Assembly: GCF_029855125.1 (NCBI RefSeq)
Contig: NZ_CP123229.1
Span: 3,950,501 to 4,014,500, forward strand
Source: Methylocapsa sp. D3K7
GTDB taxonomy: Bacteria > Pseudomonadota > Alphaproteobacteria > Rhizobiales > Beijerinckiaceae
Direction: 5' to 3'
DNA: 64,000 nucleotides
A model generated the notes under the pieces. That model was not told where the DNA came from. It was given only the letters and a program-made list of their open reading frames with translations, and ran no database searches. Of the stretch, positions 17,132 through 26,851 are shown piece after piece (the first letter of the stretch is position 1; every line of letters starts with the position of its first letter). A program made the translations under genes and the position numbers.

Positions 17132-18484
17132 ATGCCGCATCCAATTGTCCGCTTCGCTCCATCGCCGACCGGCCGCATCCATATTGGCAATGCGCGGACG
17201 GCGCTGTTGAACTTCCTCTACGCAAAAAAGCACCATGGCGAATTTATTCTTCGGTTCGATGACACTGATGTGGAACGGTCGAAGGAAGAGTACGCCCAAG
17301 CGATTGAAGTCGATCTTGCGTGGCTGGGCATTGCGCCGGACAGGGTGTTGCGGCAATCGGAGCGGTTCGCGCTTTATCATGCCGCCGCCGCAAAACTGCG
17401 CGACGCCGGCCGTCTTTATCCCTGTTACGAGACCCCGGAGGAGCTTGACCGCAAACGCAAGCGCCAGCAGGCGCGCGGCCTGCCGCCGGTCTATGACCGC
17501 GCCGGGCTCGCTCTTTCAGCGTCGGAGCGGGCTAAATTGGAGGCCGAGGGCCGTAAGCCGCATTGGCGGTTCAAACTCGACCATGACATCATCCGCTGGA
17601 ACGACATGGTGCGCGGCGCGAGCCACATCGATTGCGCCTCGCTCTCCGATCCGGTGCTGCTGCGGGAGGATGCCACCTATCTCTACACCCTGCCGTCCGT
17701 GGTCGACGACGCCGCGCTTAATGTCACCCATATCATTCGGGGCGAAGACCATGTGACCAATACGGCGGTGCAGCTGCAGCTCTTTGCTCTCCTGATGGGG
17801 CCGGAGCGGCTGCCGGCCTTCGGCCATCACAATCTTTTGGCCTCCGCGAGCGGCGAGGCGCTTTCTAAACGCACGGGCTCGCTGTCGATTGGCGGCTTGC
17901 GGGATGCTGGAATTGAATCTCTCGCGGTTGCCGCGGCGGCGGTCATGACAGGGTCTTCCGTGGCCTTGCATCCGATCGCCAGCCTGGAGGAACTTGCGGG
18001 GCCGCTCGACCTTTCGCAGCTTTCGCGCAGCCAAGCGCGTTTTGACCCCGCCGAACTTACCGCCTTGTCGGCGCGCACACTGCACGGACTAAGCTTCGAG
18101 GCGGTCCGTGACAGGCTCGCCGCGCATGACATCACCGGTCATAAGGCACAGCCATTTTGGCTTGCCGTTCGCGGCAATCTGGCGGCGTTTCTCGATGTGG
18201 TCGATTGGTGGCGGGTGGTCGAAGGCGAAATGACGCCGGTTGCCGAGGATACCGTCTTTCTGGCGGCGGCGGCCGAACATTTGCCGGAGGAACCGTGGGA
18301 CGAGAATGCCTGGAAAAACTGGACGGAAGAGGTGAAAAAGCTCACCGGACGCAAGGGGCGGGCGCTTTTTCATCCGTTGCGGCTCGCCTTGACCGGCCGC
18401 GAGACCGGGCCGGAACTCGCGGCGCTTTTGCCCTTGATCGGCAAAGCTAAAGCGGCGGCACGATTATCCGGACGCGCCGCTTGA
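17132..18484 (+). CDS. gltX: Glutamate--tRNA ligase
   Basis: Charges tRNA-Glu (and in many alphaproteobacteria, through a paralogue, mischarges tRNA-Gln). The 450-residue protein has the class I HIGH-type motif in [18 protein letters not shown]. The second signature is [10 protein letters not shown], where the usual first Lys of the KLSKR-type loop is Ala, a variant found in one of the two alphaproteobacterial GluRS lineages. FDDTDVERS and [12 protein letters not shown] support the assignment. The start is taken at the ATG 17132 ([10 protein letters not shown]); an upstream in-frame start would add 22 residues before it. The final 38 bases overlap the convergent DUF2865 gene. Confidence 0.94.
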   Translation: MPHPIVRFAPSPTGRIHIGNARTALLNFLYAKKHHGEFILRFDDTDVERSKEEYAQAIEVDLAWLGIAPDRVLRQSERFALYHAAAAKLRDAGRLYPCYETPEELDRKRKRQQARGLPPVYDRAGLALSASERAKLEAEGRKPHWRFKLDHDIIRWNDMVRGASHIDCASLSDPVLLREDATYLYTLPSVVDDAALNVTHIIRGEDHVTNTAVQLQLFALLMGPERLPAFGHHNLLASASGEALSKRTGSLSIGGLRDAGIESLAVAAAAVMTGSSVALHPIASLEELAGPLDLSQLSRSQARFDPAELTALSARTLHGLSFEAVRDRLAAHDITGHKAQPFWLAVRGNLAAFLDVVDWWRVVEGEMTPVAEDTVFLAAAAEHLPEEPWDENAWKNWTEEVKKLTGRKGRALFHPLRLALTGRETGPELAALLPLIGKAKAAARLSGRAA

Positions 18485-19529
18485 CCCCATCGGGCCCGAC
18501 GATCTCGTCGGCTCCGGTTTGATCGGCGGCCGCCGAGGGGTTGCTGCCGGTTTGGCTGCCCGGCTCCGGGAGCGGGCTTGGCCGCGCGGGTTTTTCGAGC
18601 TTGGGTTTTGCCAATTCGGCGGACGTCTCGGGAGTCACCAAGACGTCCGTCTTGCGGGCGCGGCCAAGGAGATCTTCTGCCCCCGAGAGCGCTTCGGCCC
18701 AGGTTTGCCCCGGCGGCTTGCAGGTGCAGGCGGCATCGAAAGTTTTCTGAAATTTGAGGGCCGTGGGCGACTCCGAATAGGGCGCACCCCCGTCAAGCGA
18801 AACGGCCGTGCTGATATCCCCATAGGGAGCTCGCGTATAAACACTCACCGTCGCATTTGGGCAAAGCGCCTGGCAAAGGCTCGTCAGCTGATCGGGATCG
18901 GCGCTTCTCGTCGAGACGGTCAGTGGGAAAAAACCACCATCACAACTGCGGACGCAAACGGCCTGCGAGCCGCCGTGCGGCCTCATATCCTCGCCGTCCA
19001 GCGGGCGCACCTCCTCGAACGGGGGTTGCTGCCCGGGCGCGAAGGGATTTTGGTTGGGCTGGAAAACCCCAAGCAGCGTCTCAAAGAAACCGCGCTGTTG
19101 CGGCGGCTGGGCCGCCTGAACCTGGCCCCGGCAATAGCTGTTATAGCGCGCGGTAAGCTGCTGGCGCGCCGCCGCGTTGCCGCCGAGATCGCCACTTCCC
19201 TCGTATTGAGCAAGGGTTGCCTGAAGTTGTTGAATTTGAGCATTAAGTCCGTGGCATTGCGGTGGCGCAGTGTCGAACATCAGGAATTGGCCCCGGTCGC
19301 AGCCCAGCGAACGGGCATAACGGATGGTGCGATCGAGGTCGTTGCGCTGCTTCTGGACGGCGGCGCCGTAATGTTGCGTGGCGCGCCCCTGGCCGCTGCC
19401 GCTGGCGGCCAGCGCGTTGATCTGCGCCGCGAGCCGGGGGCAATCGACCGGCTGCGCGGCGGCGGTCCCAGCGGCGTGCAGAAACGCCGCGATCCCAAGG
19501 ACTTTCACTAAGCAGGCGACCGAACGCAT
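18447..19529 (-). CDS. Exported DUF2865 domain protein
   Basis: A secreted or periplasmic protein of about 360 residues with no known function. The ATG at 19529 ([25 protein letters not shown] in the first 25 residues, shortened here) gives a classic signal peptide ending in AAA-QP. The mature part has Cys pairs ([15 protein letters not shown]), a helical Gln/Ala-rich segment, then the DUF2865 core with [32 protein letters not shown] and [10 protein letters not shown], which contain six or more cysteines likely to form disulfides. The C-terminal tail is Pro/Ser-rich. It overlaps the 3' end of gltX by 38 bases in convergent orientation. Confidence 0.82.
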   Translation of the reverse strand: MRSVACLVKVLGIAAFLHAAGTAAAQPVDCPRLAAQINALAASGSGQGRATQHYGAAVQKQRNDLDRTIRYARSLGCDRGQFLMFDTAPPQCHGLNAQIQQLQATLAQYEGSGDLGGNAAARQQLTARYNSYCRGQVQAAQPPQQRGFFETLLGVFQPNQNPFAPGQQPPFEEVRPLDGEDMRPHGGSQAVCVRSCDGGFFPLTVSTRSADPDQLTSLCQALCPNATVSVYTRAPYGDISTAVSLDGGAPYSESPTALKFQKTFDAACTCKPPGQTWAEALSGAEDLLGRARKTDVLVTPETSAELAKPKLEKPARPSPLPEPGSQTGSNPSAAADQTGADEIVGPDGVKRRVRIIVPPL

Positions 19530-19810
19530 GAATGCTTCCCGGATGACACGGCGAACGCCAGACGTCCACTTCTTACGCGGTTCTCGAAGTACGTTCCGGC
19601 CACGTGGATGGGCGTTCAGACAGGATTCTCTCTCAAGCAAGGAATGCCAGGAATGATGCTTGCCCAAAGCTTACCGTCCGGGAGGCATCGTGAACCGCGT
19701 CAGAGTGGGGTCGCTTCATGGCCTTAACATGGCCAACACAGCGGTTCGGCGGCCGCGAGAGGGAATCCAAGCGGGTAGACAGTTCCCGGATCAAAATCTC
19801 GCATCCTTGC

Positions 19811-22800
19811 TCAACTGTCCTGCTTGTCCTTTTCCGGCTTGGTTTGTTCCTCAAGTTGCGCTTTAAGCGCGAGCAGTTTGGCGAATGGCGAATTGGGGTC
19901 CGGCGGCCGCTCTGCTGACCGTTTCTCCCGGATGTCGAACCTCTCGCCGCGCCCAGTTTTGCGTTCATCGGACTTTCCGCGAATCGGCTCAGCCGCCGTC
20001 GAAGGACGCCGCTGGCCGGAAAAGCGCGGCCGCTGATCGCCGCTGCCCCGATCATGGCCTCTTTTCTGCCAATGCTTAAGGGCGCTTGGCGGCGGTCCGC
20101 CCTGATGGTCCTCGCGCGCCTCTTTTGGGGTTTCAACACTGCTGGATAATTCTCCGGCTGCCATCTCATCTCGTGGTGTTACTGCCGCGGCCATCCCTGG
20201 GCCCGCGGCGGCCCCGGCTGGTGTCCCGCCGCCACGCCGCACGAAAGTTTTCTTATGAGGGCGCGGCTCTGGCCGCCGGTGCGGCTGCTGGCGGTGCGGG
20301 CGCCAGACTTCGATCAAAATCTCTTCTGGGGCGGGTGTTTCGATGGACGCTGCCTCCCCGGTCAACTCCGGCGGAGCTGGAACCTCGCTGGCTTCGCTTG
20401 TCGAAACATCGCCTGCGACGGCCTCTGGGGTACCCATTGGCACAGGACCTTCGGACTGCGCGACGGCCTCCGGCTCGGATAAGGCCTCCGGCTCCGCGCT
20501 GGGTTGCGTTTCGTCCCCCGGCGCGGCGTCTTCCGTGCCAGGCACCGGCCCAGCTGTGGTCGGCTGCGGCACACAAGGCACGGCCTCCGCCGTGCTCAGC
20601 AAAGGCACGGTGATCGCCGGACCCTTGCGGAGTTCGGCGGTGTAGCCGAGCGAGCGGAGAATCGAGGCGAAACTTTCGCCCGAGCAGCCGGCCAGCGAGG
20701 TCATCGCAACGGTGACGACAAAACCCTCGCCATCCGCCGCACCCGCCGGCGGTTCCCCCACGGAAATTCCAGGACGATAAGTGACGGCCGGGCGGATCAA
20801 ATCCGCGAGGCGCTCCAAAATATCGACGCGGACCGCGCGATCGCCGCAAACGCGGAAGCCGGCGGCCCGATAGAGATTCTTTTGCACATCTTTGTCGGCG
20901 ACCAAGGAGGTCCGGCCGGAGGCGGCGAAATGGAGAACTTCATCGAGACCCTTGAGGGCGTCGCCTTCGCCATGTTTCAAGGCGTAGAGCTGGGCGGCGA
21001 GGGCGCGCGGTGCAGGCTTGATCGAGCCTGGCAGATAAAGGTGATAGGCGCCGAAGCGGACGCCAAATTTCCGCAGTCCCGCGCGGGCATCCTGGGAGAG
21101 GCCCTTCACCTCGTCGGCGACTCGGACGCGGTCGAGAACACCGAGGGATTCGGCGACGTGGAACGCGATGCCGCGCGCGATGCCCTCAAGCCCTTCGCTT
21201 TTTTCCAATTCGATGAGCGGTCCGAGGAGTTTCTTGACATGTTGCGCGAGCCAGAGATCGAGCCGCCGCTGCACCATTTCCAGCGCCTGGCCGGTCAATT
21301 GCTCGTCCGCGAGAAGGGTCACGCGCGGTTCCAGCACATGCGCGCCAGCGGCGATCATGCCGATCGGCTCGCCGAGCCAGCGGATAATTCCGTCATTGGT
21401 GAGAATGAAAGCTTCGTCGACGGCCTCGCTGACCCGGACAGCGCGGCCTTCGATCTCGCTTGCCAAGGCCTTTTGGGCGGCGGCATTCAAAGCTCTCGCG
21501 GCTTCGCCTACCGCCGCCGGGTCGGCAGTGAAGCGAAATCCGTTGAGCTGCCCGACGTGCTGGCCGGCGACCAGGACGTCACCGCTCGGGGTGACCTCGG
21601 CTTCCAACATGGCGTTCTCCCTTAGGCGGCGCATGAGAACGCTCGTCCTCCGGTCAACAAACCGCTGGGCGAGACGTTCATGCAAAGCGTCCGACAAATT
21701 GTCCTCTACCTGACGCGTGACACTCTGCCAATGCTTTGGATCACGCAACCAGCCAGTTCGATTGGCAATGTAGGTCCAAGTTCTGATCTCGGCGATCCGC
21801 GCCGAAAGCGTATCGAGGCCGCCGTCGGTGCGGTCTTGTGCCGCGACATGGCGGGCGAACCAATCGTCTGGAATATGGCCCGCGCGCACGACAAAGCCGA
21901 AAATGGAGATGACCAGCTCGGCATGCGCGGCCGGCGAAAGCTTCCGGTAATCCGGAATTTGGCAGCATTCCCAAAGGCGGCCGATATCTGCTCGCGTCTT
22001 TGCCTCCCGTATGACTTTTTCATCGCGGGCGGCGAATTCAAGGGCCAGCTGGTCGGCGGCCTGGGGCGCCCGCGTAAGTCCCGGCGCGCCAGGCAGTTTG
22101 TCGAGAGAGGCAATAAGGCCCGCAATCGAAGAGAAATCGAGATCCGAATTTCGCCATTGCAGCATGCGCACCGGATCGAAGCGATGGTCTTCCAGCTGTT
22201 CGATCAGCTCCTCGCCGAAGGGGGGGCAGCGTCCGGTCGTGCCAAAACTCCCATCGCGGAGATGGCGGCCCGCGCGGCCGGCGATTTGACCCAGTTCGGC
22301 GGGATTGAGACGCCGGTGCTGCCAGCCATCGAACTTCCGGTCGCCCGCGAAAGCGATGTGATCGACATCGAGATTGAGACCCATGCCGATGGCATCCGTC
22401 GCGACGATGTAATCGACGAGGCCATTTTGGAACATATCGACCTGCGCATTGCGGGTGCGCGGCGACAACGCGCCGAGGACCACCGCCGCGCCGCCGCATT
22501 GGCGGCGGATCCATTCGGCGATGGCGTAAACATCCTCCGCCGAAAAAGCGACGATGGCGCTGCGCCGGGGCAGGCGAGTGATTTTCTTGGCGCCCCCGAA
22601 ACTCAGCTTGGAAAGGCGCGGGCGCGCGGATATCCGGGCCGCCGGCAGCAGTCCCCGCACCGCTTGGTGCATCGTGGCGGCGCCGATCAGCAAAGTCTCC
22701 TCGCGCCCGCGCAGATGGAGCAGCCGGTCGGTGAACACATGACCCCGGTCGAGATCGGCGGCGAGTTGAATTTCGTCCACCGCGACAAAAGAAACGTTGA

Positions 22801-23092
22801 GATCGCGCGGCATCGCCTCGACGGTCGAAACCCAATAGCGTGGCGACTCCGGCTTGATTTTTTCTTCGCCTGTGATCAGGGCGACCGCCTCCACACCTGC
22901 TTTTTCGACCGCGCGGTTATAGACTTCGCGCGCCAGAAGCCGGAGCGGCAGGCCGATCATGCCGCTGTGATGGGAGAGCATCCGTTCGATCGCATAATGC
23001 GTCTTGCCGGTGTTGGTCGGCCCGAGCAGGACGCTGACTCCCTGGGATTTCTCCGGAGAAAAGGATGTCGGCGCTGGAAAAGGGACATTCAT
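19811..23092 (-). CDS. SUV3-like DExH helicase with long C-terminal tail
   Basis: A 1,093-residue helicase related to mitochondrial SUV3, the RNA helicase of the mitochondrial degradosome. The N-terminal half has the Walker A motif GPTNTGKTHYA, a DEIQ Walker B box, a motif V/VI region (VATDAIGMGLNLDV, IAGRAGR) and the SUV3 C-terminal helical domain. Residues about 850-1093 form a Pro/Glu-rich then basic, Arg/Lys-rich tail, which is low in complexity and probably contacts RNA or protein partners. Alphaproteobacterial members probably share ancestry with the mitochondrial enzyme. In relatives an S4 RNA-binding gene often follows; here it does not. The start at 23092 immediately precedes the P-loop region, in keeping with the family. 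Confidence 0.9.
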   Translation of the reverse strand: MNVPFPAPTSFSPEKSQGVSVLLGPTNTGKTHYAIERMLSHHSGMIGLPLRLLAREVYNRAVEKAGVEAVALITGEEKIKPESPRYWVSTVEAMPRDLNVSFVAVDEIQLAADLDRGHVFTDRLLHLRGREETLLIGAATMHQAVRGLLPAARISARPRLSKLSFGGAKKITRLPRRSAIVAFSAEDVYAIAEWIRRQCGGAAVVLGALSPRTRNAQVDMFQNGLVDYIVATDAIGMGLNLDVDHIAFAGDRKFDGWQHRRLNPAELGQIAGRAGRHLRDGSFGTTGRCPPFGEELIEQLEDHRFDPVRMLQWRNSDLDFSSIAGLIASLDKLPGAPGLTRAPQAADQLALEFAARDEKVIREAKTRADIGRLWECCQIPDYRKLSPAAHAELVISIFGFVVRAGHIPDDWFARHVAAQDRTDGGLDTLSARIAEIRTWTYIANRTGWLRDPKHWQSVTRQVEDNLSDALHERLAQRFVDRRTSVLMRRLRENAMLEAEVTPSGDVLVAGQHVGQLNGFRFTADPAAVGEAARALNAAAQKALASEIEGRAVRVSEAVDEAFILTNDGIIRWLGEPIGMIAAGAHVLEPRVTLLADEQLTGQALEMVQRRLDLWLAQHVKKLLGPLIELEKSEGLEGIARGIAFHVAESLGVLDRVRVADEVKGLSQDARAGLRKFGVRFGAYHLYLPGSIKPAPRALAAQLYALKHGEGDALKGLDEVLHFAASGRTSLVADKDVQKNLYRAAGFRVCGDRAVRVDILERLADLIRPAVTYRPGISVGEPPAGAADGEGFVVTVAMTSLAGCSGESFASILRSLGYTAELRKGPAITVPLLSTAEAVPCVPQPTTAGPVPGTEDAAPGDETQPSAEPEALSEPEAVAQSEGPVPMGTPEAVAGDVSTSEASEVPAPPELTGEAASIETPAPEEILIEVWRPHRQQPHRRPEPRPHKKTFVRRGGGTPAGAAAGPGMAAAVTPRDEMAAGELSSSVETPKEAREDHQGGPPPSALKHWQKRGHDRGSGDQRPRFSGQRRPSTAAEPIRGKSDERKTGRGERFDIREKRSAERPPDPNSPFAKLLALKAQLEEQTKPEKDKQDS

Positions 23093-23570
23093 TGGTTAAC
23101 CCGGGGCGCCAAGGGATTTCAGGGTAAGCGGCAACGGACATGGTATCAGAGCGGACCGGAATGAGATGTCCAAAGGGCCAGCTTTGGCCTGACGCCACTC
23201 GAGCAAGGGGCCGTGGCTGAACCGTTTGTTCGCCGGAAGAAATCTGGCCGCGCCTCATCCCTGACTAGGGCCTTTTGTATCATGACGGCACTTCCGTGTA
23301 TCAAAATGATGCCGCCGGGACGATCTTCTTTACGCTTTGAACGGGAGACGAACGAATCGCGGCCGAATCGATGACCTACGCCAAGTCCTTGTTTGTTCCA
23401 TACAAGATGTCGATGAGCCTCCGGATTGTGACCCCACCCATTGTAAAAACCTGAATTTTGGCCGGAACGGGCACCGGCGATTCGGTCATTGGCAGGAAAC
23501 TCGGACGTTCTGGTCTGTCAACTGTCAAAAAACAAATTTGTTGCGCGAAAAAAGGGCAATGGCCCGGCAT
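23093..23570. other. Intergenic region, helicase / GST-like gene
   Basis: About 480 bases between two genes on the minus strand. It holds overlapping small inverted repeats near 23170-23189 (CCAAAG/CTTTGG and GGCCA/TGGCC), some AT-rich runs near 23520, and no supported coding sequence or RNA gene. The promoter of the helicase should be within its first 150 bases. Confidence 0.4.
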
Positions 23571-24269
23571 CTAGCCGGGGAAATAGTGCCTCAGGAAACG
23601 ATCCTGGTAATTGACAAGATTTTGGTGCCGTTCCGCCGCCGTACGGACCGGTGTCAGGAATATGGGGCATAGAGATTGTGAAACAAAACCAAATACGGCA
23701 GCATCCGCCGCGCAAGGCTGGTCACCCATCAAAAACGGCTTCTCCCCGATCGTGGCCGAGAGTGCATCGATGTCCATAATCGCCAGTTTGTCCCGCTCGG
23801 CGGCGGTATGGCGCCCAATGCCCTGCAAATTCAACGCAGTCCGGATTTTCCGGCGCATCATGCCCGGCACGATCAGGCGGAGGGGCAGGGGCAGGTTCTT
23901 GAAAAATTGGGCGGGACCCCTGGCAAAATTGACATCGTCGAGCCACCGCGAAGCCAGCACCGCAAAATAAAGGTGCTCCTCGCACATTTTTTCGATCGCC
24001 CAGGACGCCGCCCGTTGCTCCGGGGTGAGCCCCGCGTCGAAATCAAATCCGTATTTTTTCTCGATATGAAATCGGATGAAGGTCGAATCGGCAACGGTGA
24101 GGCCGTCATCCTCGATATAGGGCAGCTTGCCTTTTGGAGCCCGGCGGTAGCCATGCCGGTTTTCCTCAAAGGGAAGACCAGCGAATTTCAACAGCAGCAT
24201 GGCCTTGGTCACAAAGGGGCTGCCGTCGGGTAAGCCGAAATACGGCCCGAACGTATAGAGCGTGATCAT
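23571..24269 (-). CDS. Glutathione S-transferase-like protein (FAXC/metaxin type)
   Basis: A 232-residue two-domain protein. The N-terminal thioredoxin-like half (MITLYTFGPYFGLPDGSPF) has the glutathione-site cis-Pro region KGKLPYIEDDG and the VADSTFIRFHIE segment that is characteristic of FAXC/metaxin-related proteins. The C-terminal half is all-helical (ADAAVFGFVSQSL). The usual catalytic Ser/Tyr/Cys of classic GSTs is not obvious, so it may bind rather than turn over glutathione conjugates. It is close to the DUF3108 gene (45 bases), but their functions are not known to be linked. Confidence 0.82.
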   Translation of the reverse strand: MITLYTFGPYFGLPDGSPFVTKAMLLLKFAGLPFEENRHGYRRAPKGKLPYIEDDGLTVADSTFIRFHIEKKYGFDFDAGLTPEQRAASWAIEKMCEEHLYFAVLASRWLDDVNFARGPAQFFKNLPLPLRLIVPGMMRRKIRTALNLQGIGRHTAAERDKLAIMDIDALSATIGEKPFLMGDQPCAADAAVFGFVSQSLCPIFLTPVRTAAERHQNLVNYQDRFLRHYFPG

Positions 24270-24314
24270 AGGAGAGGGGACTCCATCTTTTGCTGATGCG
24301 CCGCCATCCCAGGC

Positions 24315-25178
24315 CTAATGTGTGGAGGTGGCGGTCACATCCGACGGCACAACGGAAAATTCGACCGCATCGATCACGGCGGCGCCAGCCAAGGTCATCA
24401 AGGCGACATGCAGCGGCAAGACGGCGTGCGCGCGGGGAAGCGGCGCAAGCCAGGCCTCGATGTCCCTGTTCTCCGCCATGAATTTGGTGGATTTTGAATC
24501 CCGCTTATGGCCGGAGATGGGGACATAACGGGCGGAGCAAACCGAGACCGGACCCGAGTATCCGTCAACCGACACGTCCCTCACGCCGGTGTAGCGGAGC
24601 TGAACATCGAACCGGACATAGCCGTCATAAACCGGAATGCTCCGGTTGCACGCCGCGGGTCCGACGAGGGGCTGACCCTCGGGGACCAGCATGACCAAGG
24701 CACTCATCGGATCGACGATATTGCGTTTGTTCGCCTCGGTGACCGGGATTCTGCCTTCCTTGTCCTCGAAGGGCGGGAAAATCTCCACGGCCTTGACGTT
24801 CCCAGAATCGAGCGACATTCGCACCGTCCGGTTGCCTAAGGAATTCGCGGTTGTCGTGGCGTAGGTCGAGGGAGCTGGGCCTGTTTTGTGCATCGAGCCG
24901 CTCGATGCGAGCGCCAGCTTGACGTTCGAGACTAGTGCCGCGATGCCGGTGAGCTTGGCATTGAGATCGATCCGGTATTTTGCCGGATTGACGGACCCTT
25001 CGGCCGAAACTTCGCCAATATGAAAGCCGATCAGAGTGACCGAATAACGCGCCCGGAAGTCATCGGCACGCGCGGCGGCGGCGCCCAGTCCATAGGCAAG
25101 CGCCACGAAAAGAGCGGACCATAAAACCGGCGCGCGCGGCAAAATGTTCCTCGTCGAACGAACCATTCCGGCAACCAT
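24315..25178 (-). CDS. Exported DUF3108 domain protein
   Basis: A periplasmic or outer-membrane-associated protein of about 287 residues. The ATG at 25178 (MVAGMVRSTRN) or 25166 (MVRS) leads into a signal peptide (LWSALFVALAYGLGAAAARA). The mature domain has YSVTLIGFHIGEVSAEG and later the CSARYVPISGH segment, typical of DUF3108, whose members are thought to act in envelope assembly. The function here is unknown. In-frame codons extend upstream to 25364, but the extra residues look like noncoding DNA read through and would bury the signal peptide. Confidence 0.82.
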   Translation of the reverse strand: MVAGMVRSTRNILPRAPVLWSALFVALAYGLGAAAARADDFRARYSVTLIGFHIGEVSAEGSVNPAKYRIDLNAKLTGIAALVSNVKLALASSGSMHKTGPAPSTYATTTANSLGNRTVRMSLDSGNVKAVEIFPPFEDKEGRIPVTEANKRNIVDPMSALVMLVPEGQPLVGPAACNRSIPVYDGYVRFDVQLRYTGVRDVSVDGYSGPVSVCSARYVPISGHKRDSKSTKFMAENRDIEAWLAPLPRAHAVLPLHVALMTLAGAAVIDAVEFSVVPSDVTATSTH

Positions 25179-25646
25179 TTCCGGCACTAGAGAAAACCTG
25201 CCAACCGGACCCTTGGTCTCTTGTTCGGCAGGCGGCAGCCAGCTGAGCGGCCGGCGGCCCAAAGAATCAGACCAAGCACATACCATATCAGGGCGCGCGG
25301 CAAACACCATTATGCCGCGCCCGCCTTGAGCAGGACTGTATGGGCAAAGGCGGCCCAGCGTCACAGCCCTTCAATAGGCTATCCCCAAACTGGTATCCGG
25401 TCACGGACATTTGCAAGGGTGCCGTTGGCTTCCAGAGGCGGGAAGGCGAAAGAGTTGCGCAATTTTTTTAGCGTATGTTTGAATATTGGCTTCCCGCCAA
25501 GCATTTTTGCCTTTGCTGGATAGGGCTCCGTTTGAGGGCAAGTATTTGCGTGCGGAACGGGCTTGCCTTACGAGACCGGTTGGAGTTCTTGCTCTTTGGG
25601 GCGGTGCATGCGGTTGCACCCGCGAAAGGTAGTCCAGGTGCATAAC
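25179..25646. other. Divergent intergenic region, DUF3108 gene / protease inhibitor
   Basis: About 470 bases, holding presumed promoters of both genes. The segment 25441-25540 is AT-richer than its surroundings. No coding sequence is supported; frames read through it in both directions but look like noncoding extensions. Confidence 0.4.
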
Positions 25647-26435
25647 ATGCGTAGGGTGCTTGTTGACTGGCGGGGTCTCGCTCTTGCGGGCGGTTTGCTG
25701 GCCGGTGCCAGCGGGCAGGCCGCCACGCTTCCCGTCAACGGGCAGGATCTTGCCGGCGTGTGGGATTTGTCGAGCGAAAGCAGCAATTCGAAATGCCGGA
25801 TTGCCTTGCGTGCCGGGCAGTCAGCTTCGGGGCGCCAGCAAATCACCATCCCTCTCAGCTGTCTGAAAGCGTTCCCGGACCTCGCTCCCGTCGCCGCGTG
25901 GGAGGTCACCGGGGAAGGTCACCTCAACCTCTTCGATGCTGCAGGTCAGACGGTTCTCGATTTCACGCCAGAGGAGTCCAGGCTCTTCCACGCCAGCGGC
26001 CCGCAAGGCGGGGTTTACCATCTGGCGGTCCTGCAAACAGCGCCGCAGAAAAAAGATCTTTCCGGTAGGGGCGCAGGCACCGCCCTGGCTCCCATCACGC
26101 CCGCCGCCGCCAAGAAAGACACGCCTCCGGCAGCGATACCTGCCGCCGACATGGCCGGGCGCTATTCGATCCTGCGCGATGGCGGCAAGGATACCGGATG
26201 CATGCTCACCTTGGAAAGTCAGGCGAAAGGGCCGGGGGGCAAAAAAGCCTCTCTCGCTCCTGGCTGCCGTGATCAGGGGATCGTGATTTTTGATCCCGCC
26301 GGCTGGCAAATCGTCAATGGACGCCTCATGCTGACAGCACGCAAGGGGCACAAGACCAGCCTCGACGTGCAGCCGGACGGCAGCTGGAAAAAAGATCCGA
26401 AGGAAGGCAAAAGTCTGATCTTGAAGAAGCTATAA
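25647..26435 (+). CDS. AprI/Inh-type metalloprotease inhibitor, tandem domains
   Basis: A 262-residue exported protein. The ATG at 25647 gives a signal peptide (LALAGGLLAGASGQAA). Two copies of the AprI/Inh beta-barrel domain follow: the first around residues 35-125 (DLAGVWDLSS, CRIALRAG, CLKAFPDLAPVAAWEV) and the second around 172-262 (MAGRYSILRDGG, CMLTLES, LAPGCRDQGIVIFDPAGWQIVNG). Single-domain relatives inhibit serralysin-type zinc proteases by inserting their N-terminus in the active site. No serralysin is in the window. A duplicated form suggests a tighter or two-target inhibitor, or an adaptor role; both are inference. Confidence 0.8.
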   Translation: MRRVLVDWRGLALAGGLLAGASGQAATLPVNGQDLAGVWDLSSESSNSKCRIALRAGQSASGRQQITIPLSCLKAFPDLAPVAAWEVTGEGHLNLFDAAGQTVLDFTPEESRLFHASGPQGGVYHLAVLQTAPQKKDLSGRGAGTALAPITPAAAKKDTPPAAIPAADMAGRYSILRDGGKDTGCMLTLESQAKGPGGKKASLAPGCRDQGIVIFDPAGWQIVNGRLMLTARKGHKTSLDVQPDGSWKKDPKEGKSLILKKL

Positions 26436-26483
26436 CGGCAAACCACCGTCCGCCGCGCCTTCAAGAGCCGGGCGCGCAAGAAA

Positions 26484-26519
26484 AGAGTGCAGCGGATTGG
26501 CAGATCCGCCGCTCTCTTT
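26484..26519 (+). terminator. Candidate terminator hairpin after the inhibitor gene
   Basis: The arms GCGGAT (26492-26497) and ATCCGC (26504-26509) enclose a 6-base loop and are extended by AGAG/CTCT outside them. The hairpin is followed by a T-containing run, ctttctggcttttt. It lies between the convergent inhibitor and KGG genes. Confidence 0.4.
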
Positions 26520-26548
26520 CTGGCTTTTTGCACCTCGCGTCTTCGCGC

Positions 26549-26851
26549 TCATTCCCCGGTTTCGGCAGCGGGTTTTTTCGGGCCGCCGTGCGACGCATGT
26601 CCGCCTTTACGGCCGGCCTCCGAGGCGAGGGTGTGGTTGCGCGAAAAGCTGCGTTTGTTCGGATTGACACTTTGCCCGCCCTTGCGTCCGGCTTCGGCCG
26701 CCAAGCGGGGGTTTTGCGAGAAACTCCGCTTTTCATGCGGGACACTTTCGCCGCCCTTACGTGCGATCGCCCGCTGCTTTTCGGGATCCATCGACGCGAA
26801 ACCGCGAGTCGAGGTGGGAGATTTCTTGGGTGATTCCATTGAAGCGCTCAT
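26549..26851 (-). CDS. KGG-repeat stress protein (YciG/con-10 type)
   Basis: A 100-residue hydrophilic protein made of repeated KGG motifs: RAIARKGGESV, AEAGRKGGQSV and SEAGRKGGHAS, each after a charged helix such as DPEKQRAIA or NPRLAAE. The family includes E. coli YciG and fungal con-10, which are induced by stress and thought to be disordered protectants. A good Shine-Dalgarno sequence (GAGAGGA) precedes the ATG at 26851. Regulation by general stress sigma factors is common for relatives but no clear sigma-box can be shown here. Confidence 0.85.
   Translation of the reverse strand: MSASMESPKKSPTSTRGFASMDPEKQRAIARKGGESVPHEKRSFSQNPRLAAEAGRKGGQSVNPNKRSFSRNHTLASEAGRKGGHASHGGPKKPAAETGE

Noticed and set aside
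21680..23164. 494-codon frame on the plus strand
   Set aside because: Antisense of the SUV3-like helicase; no domain.
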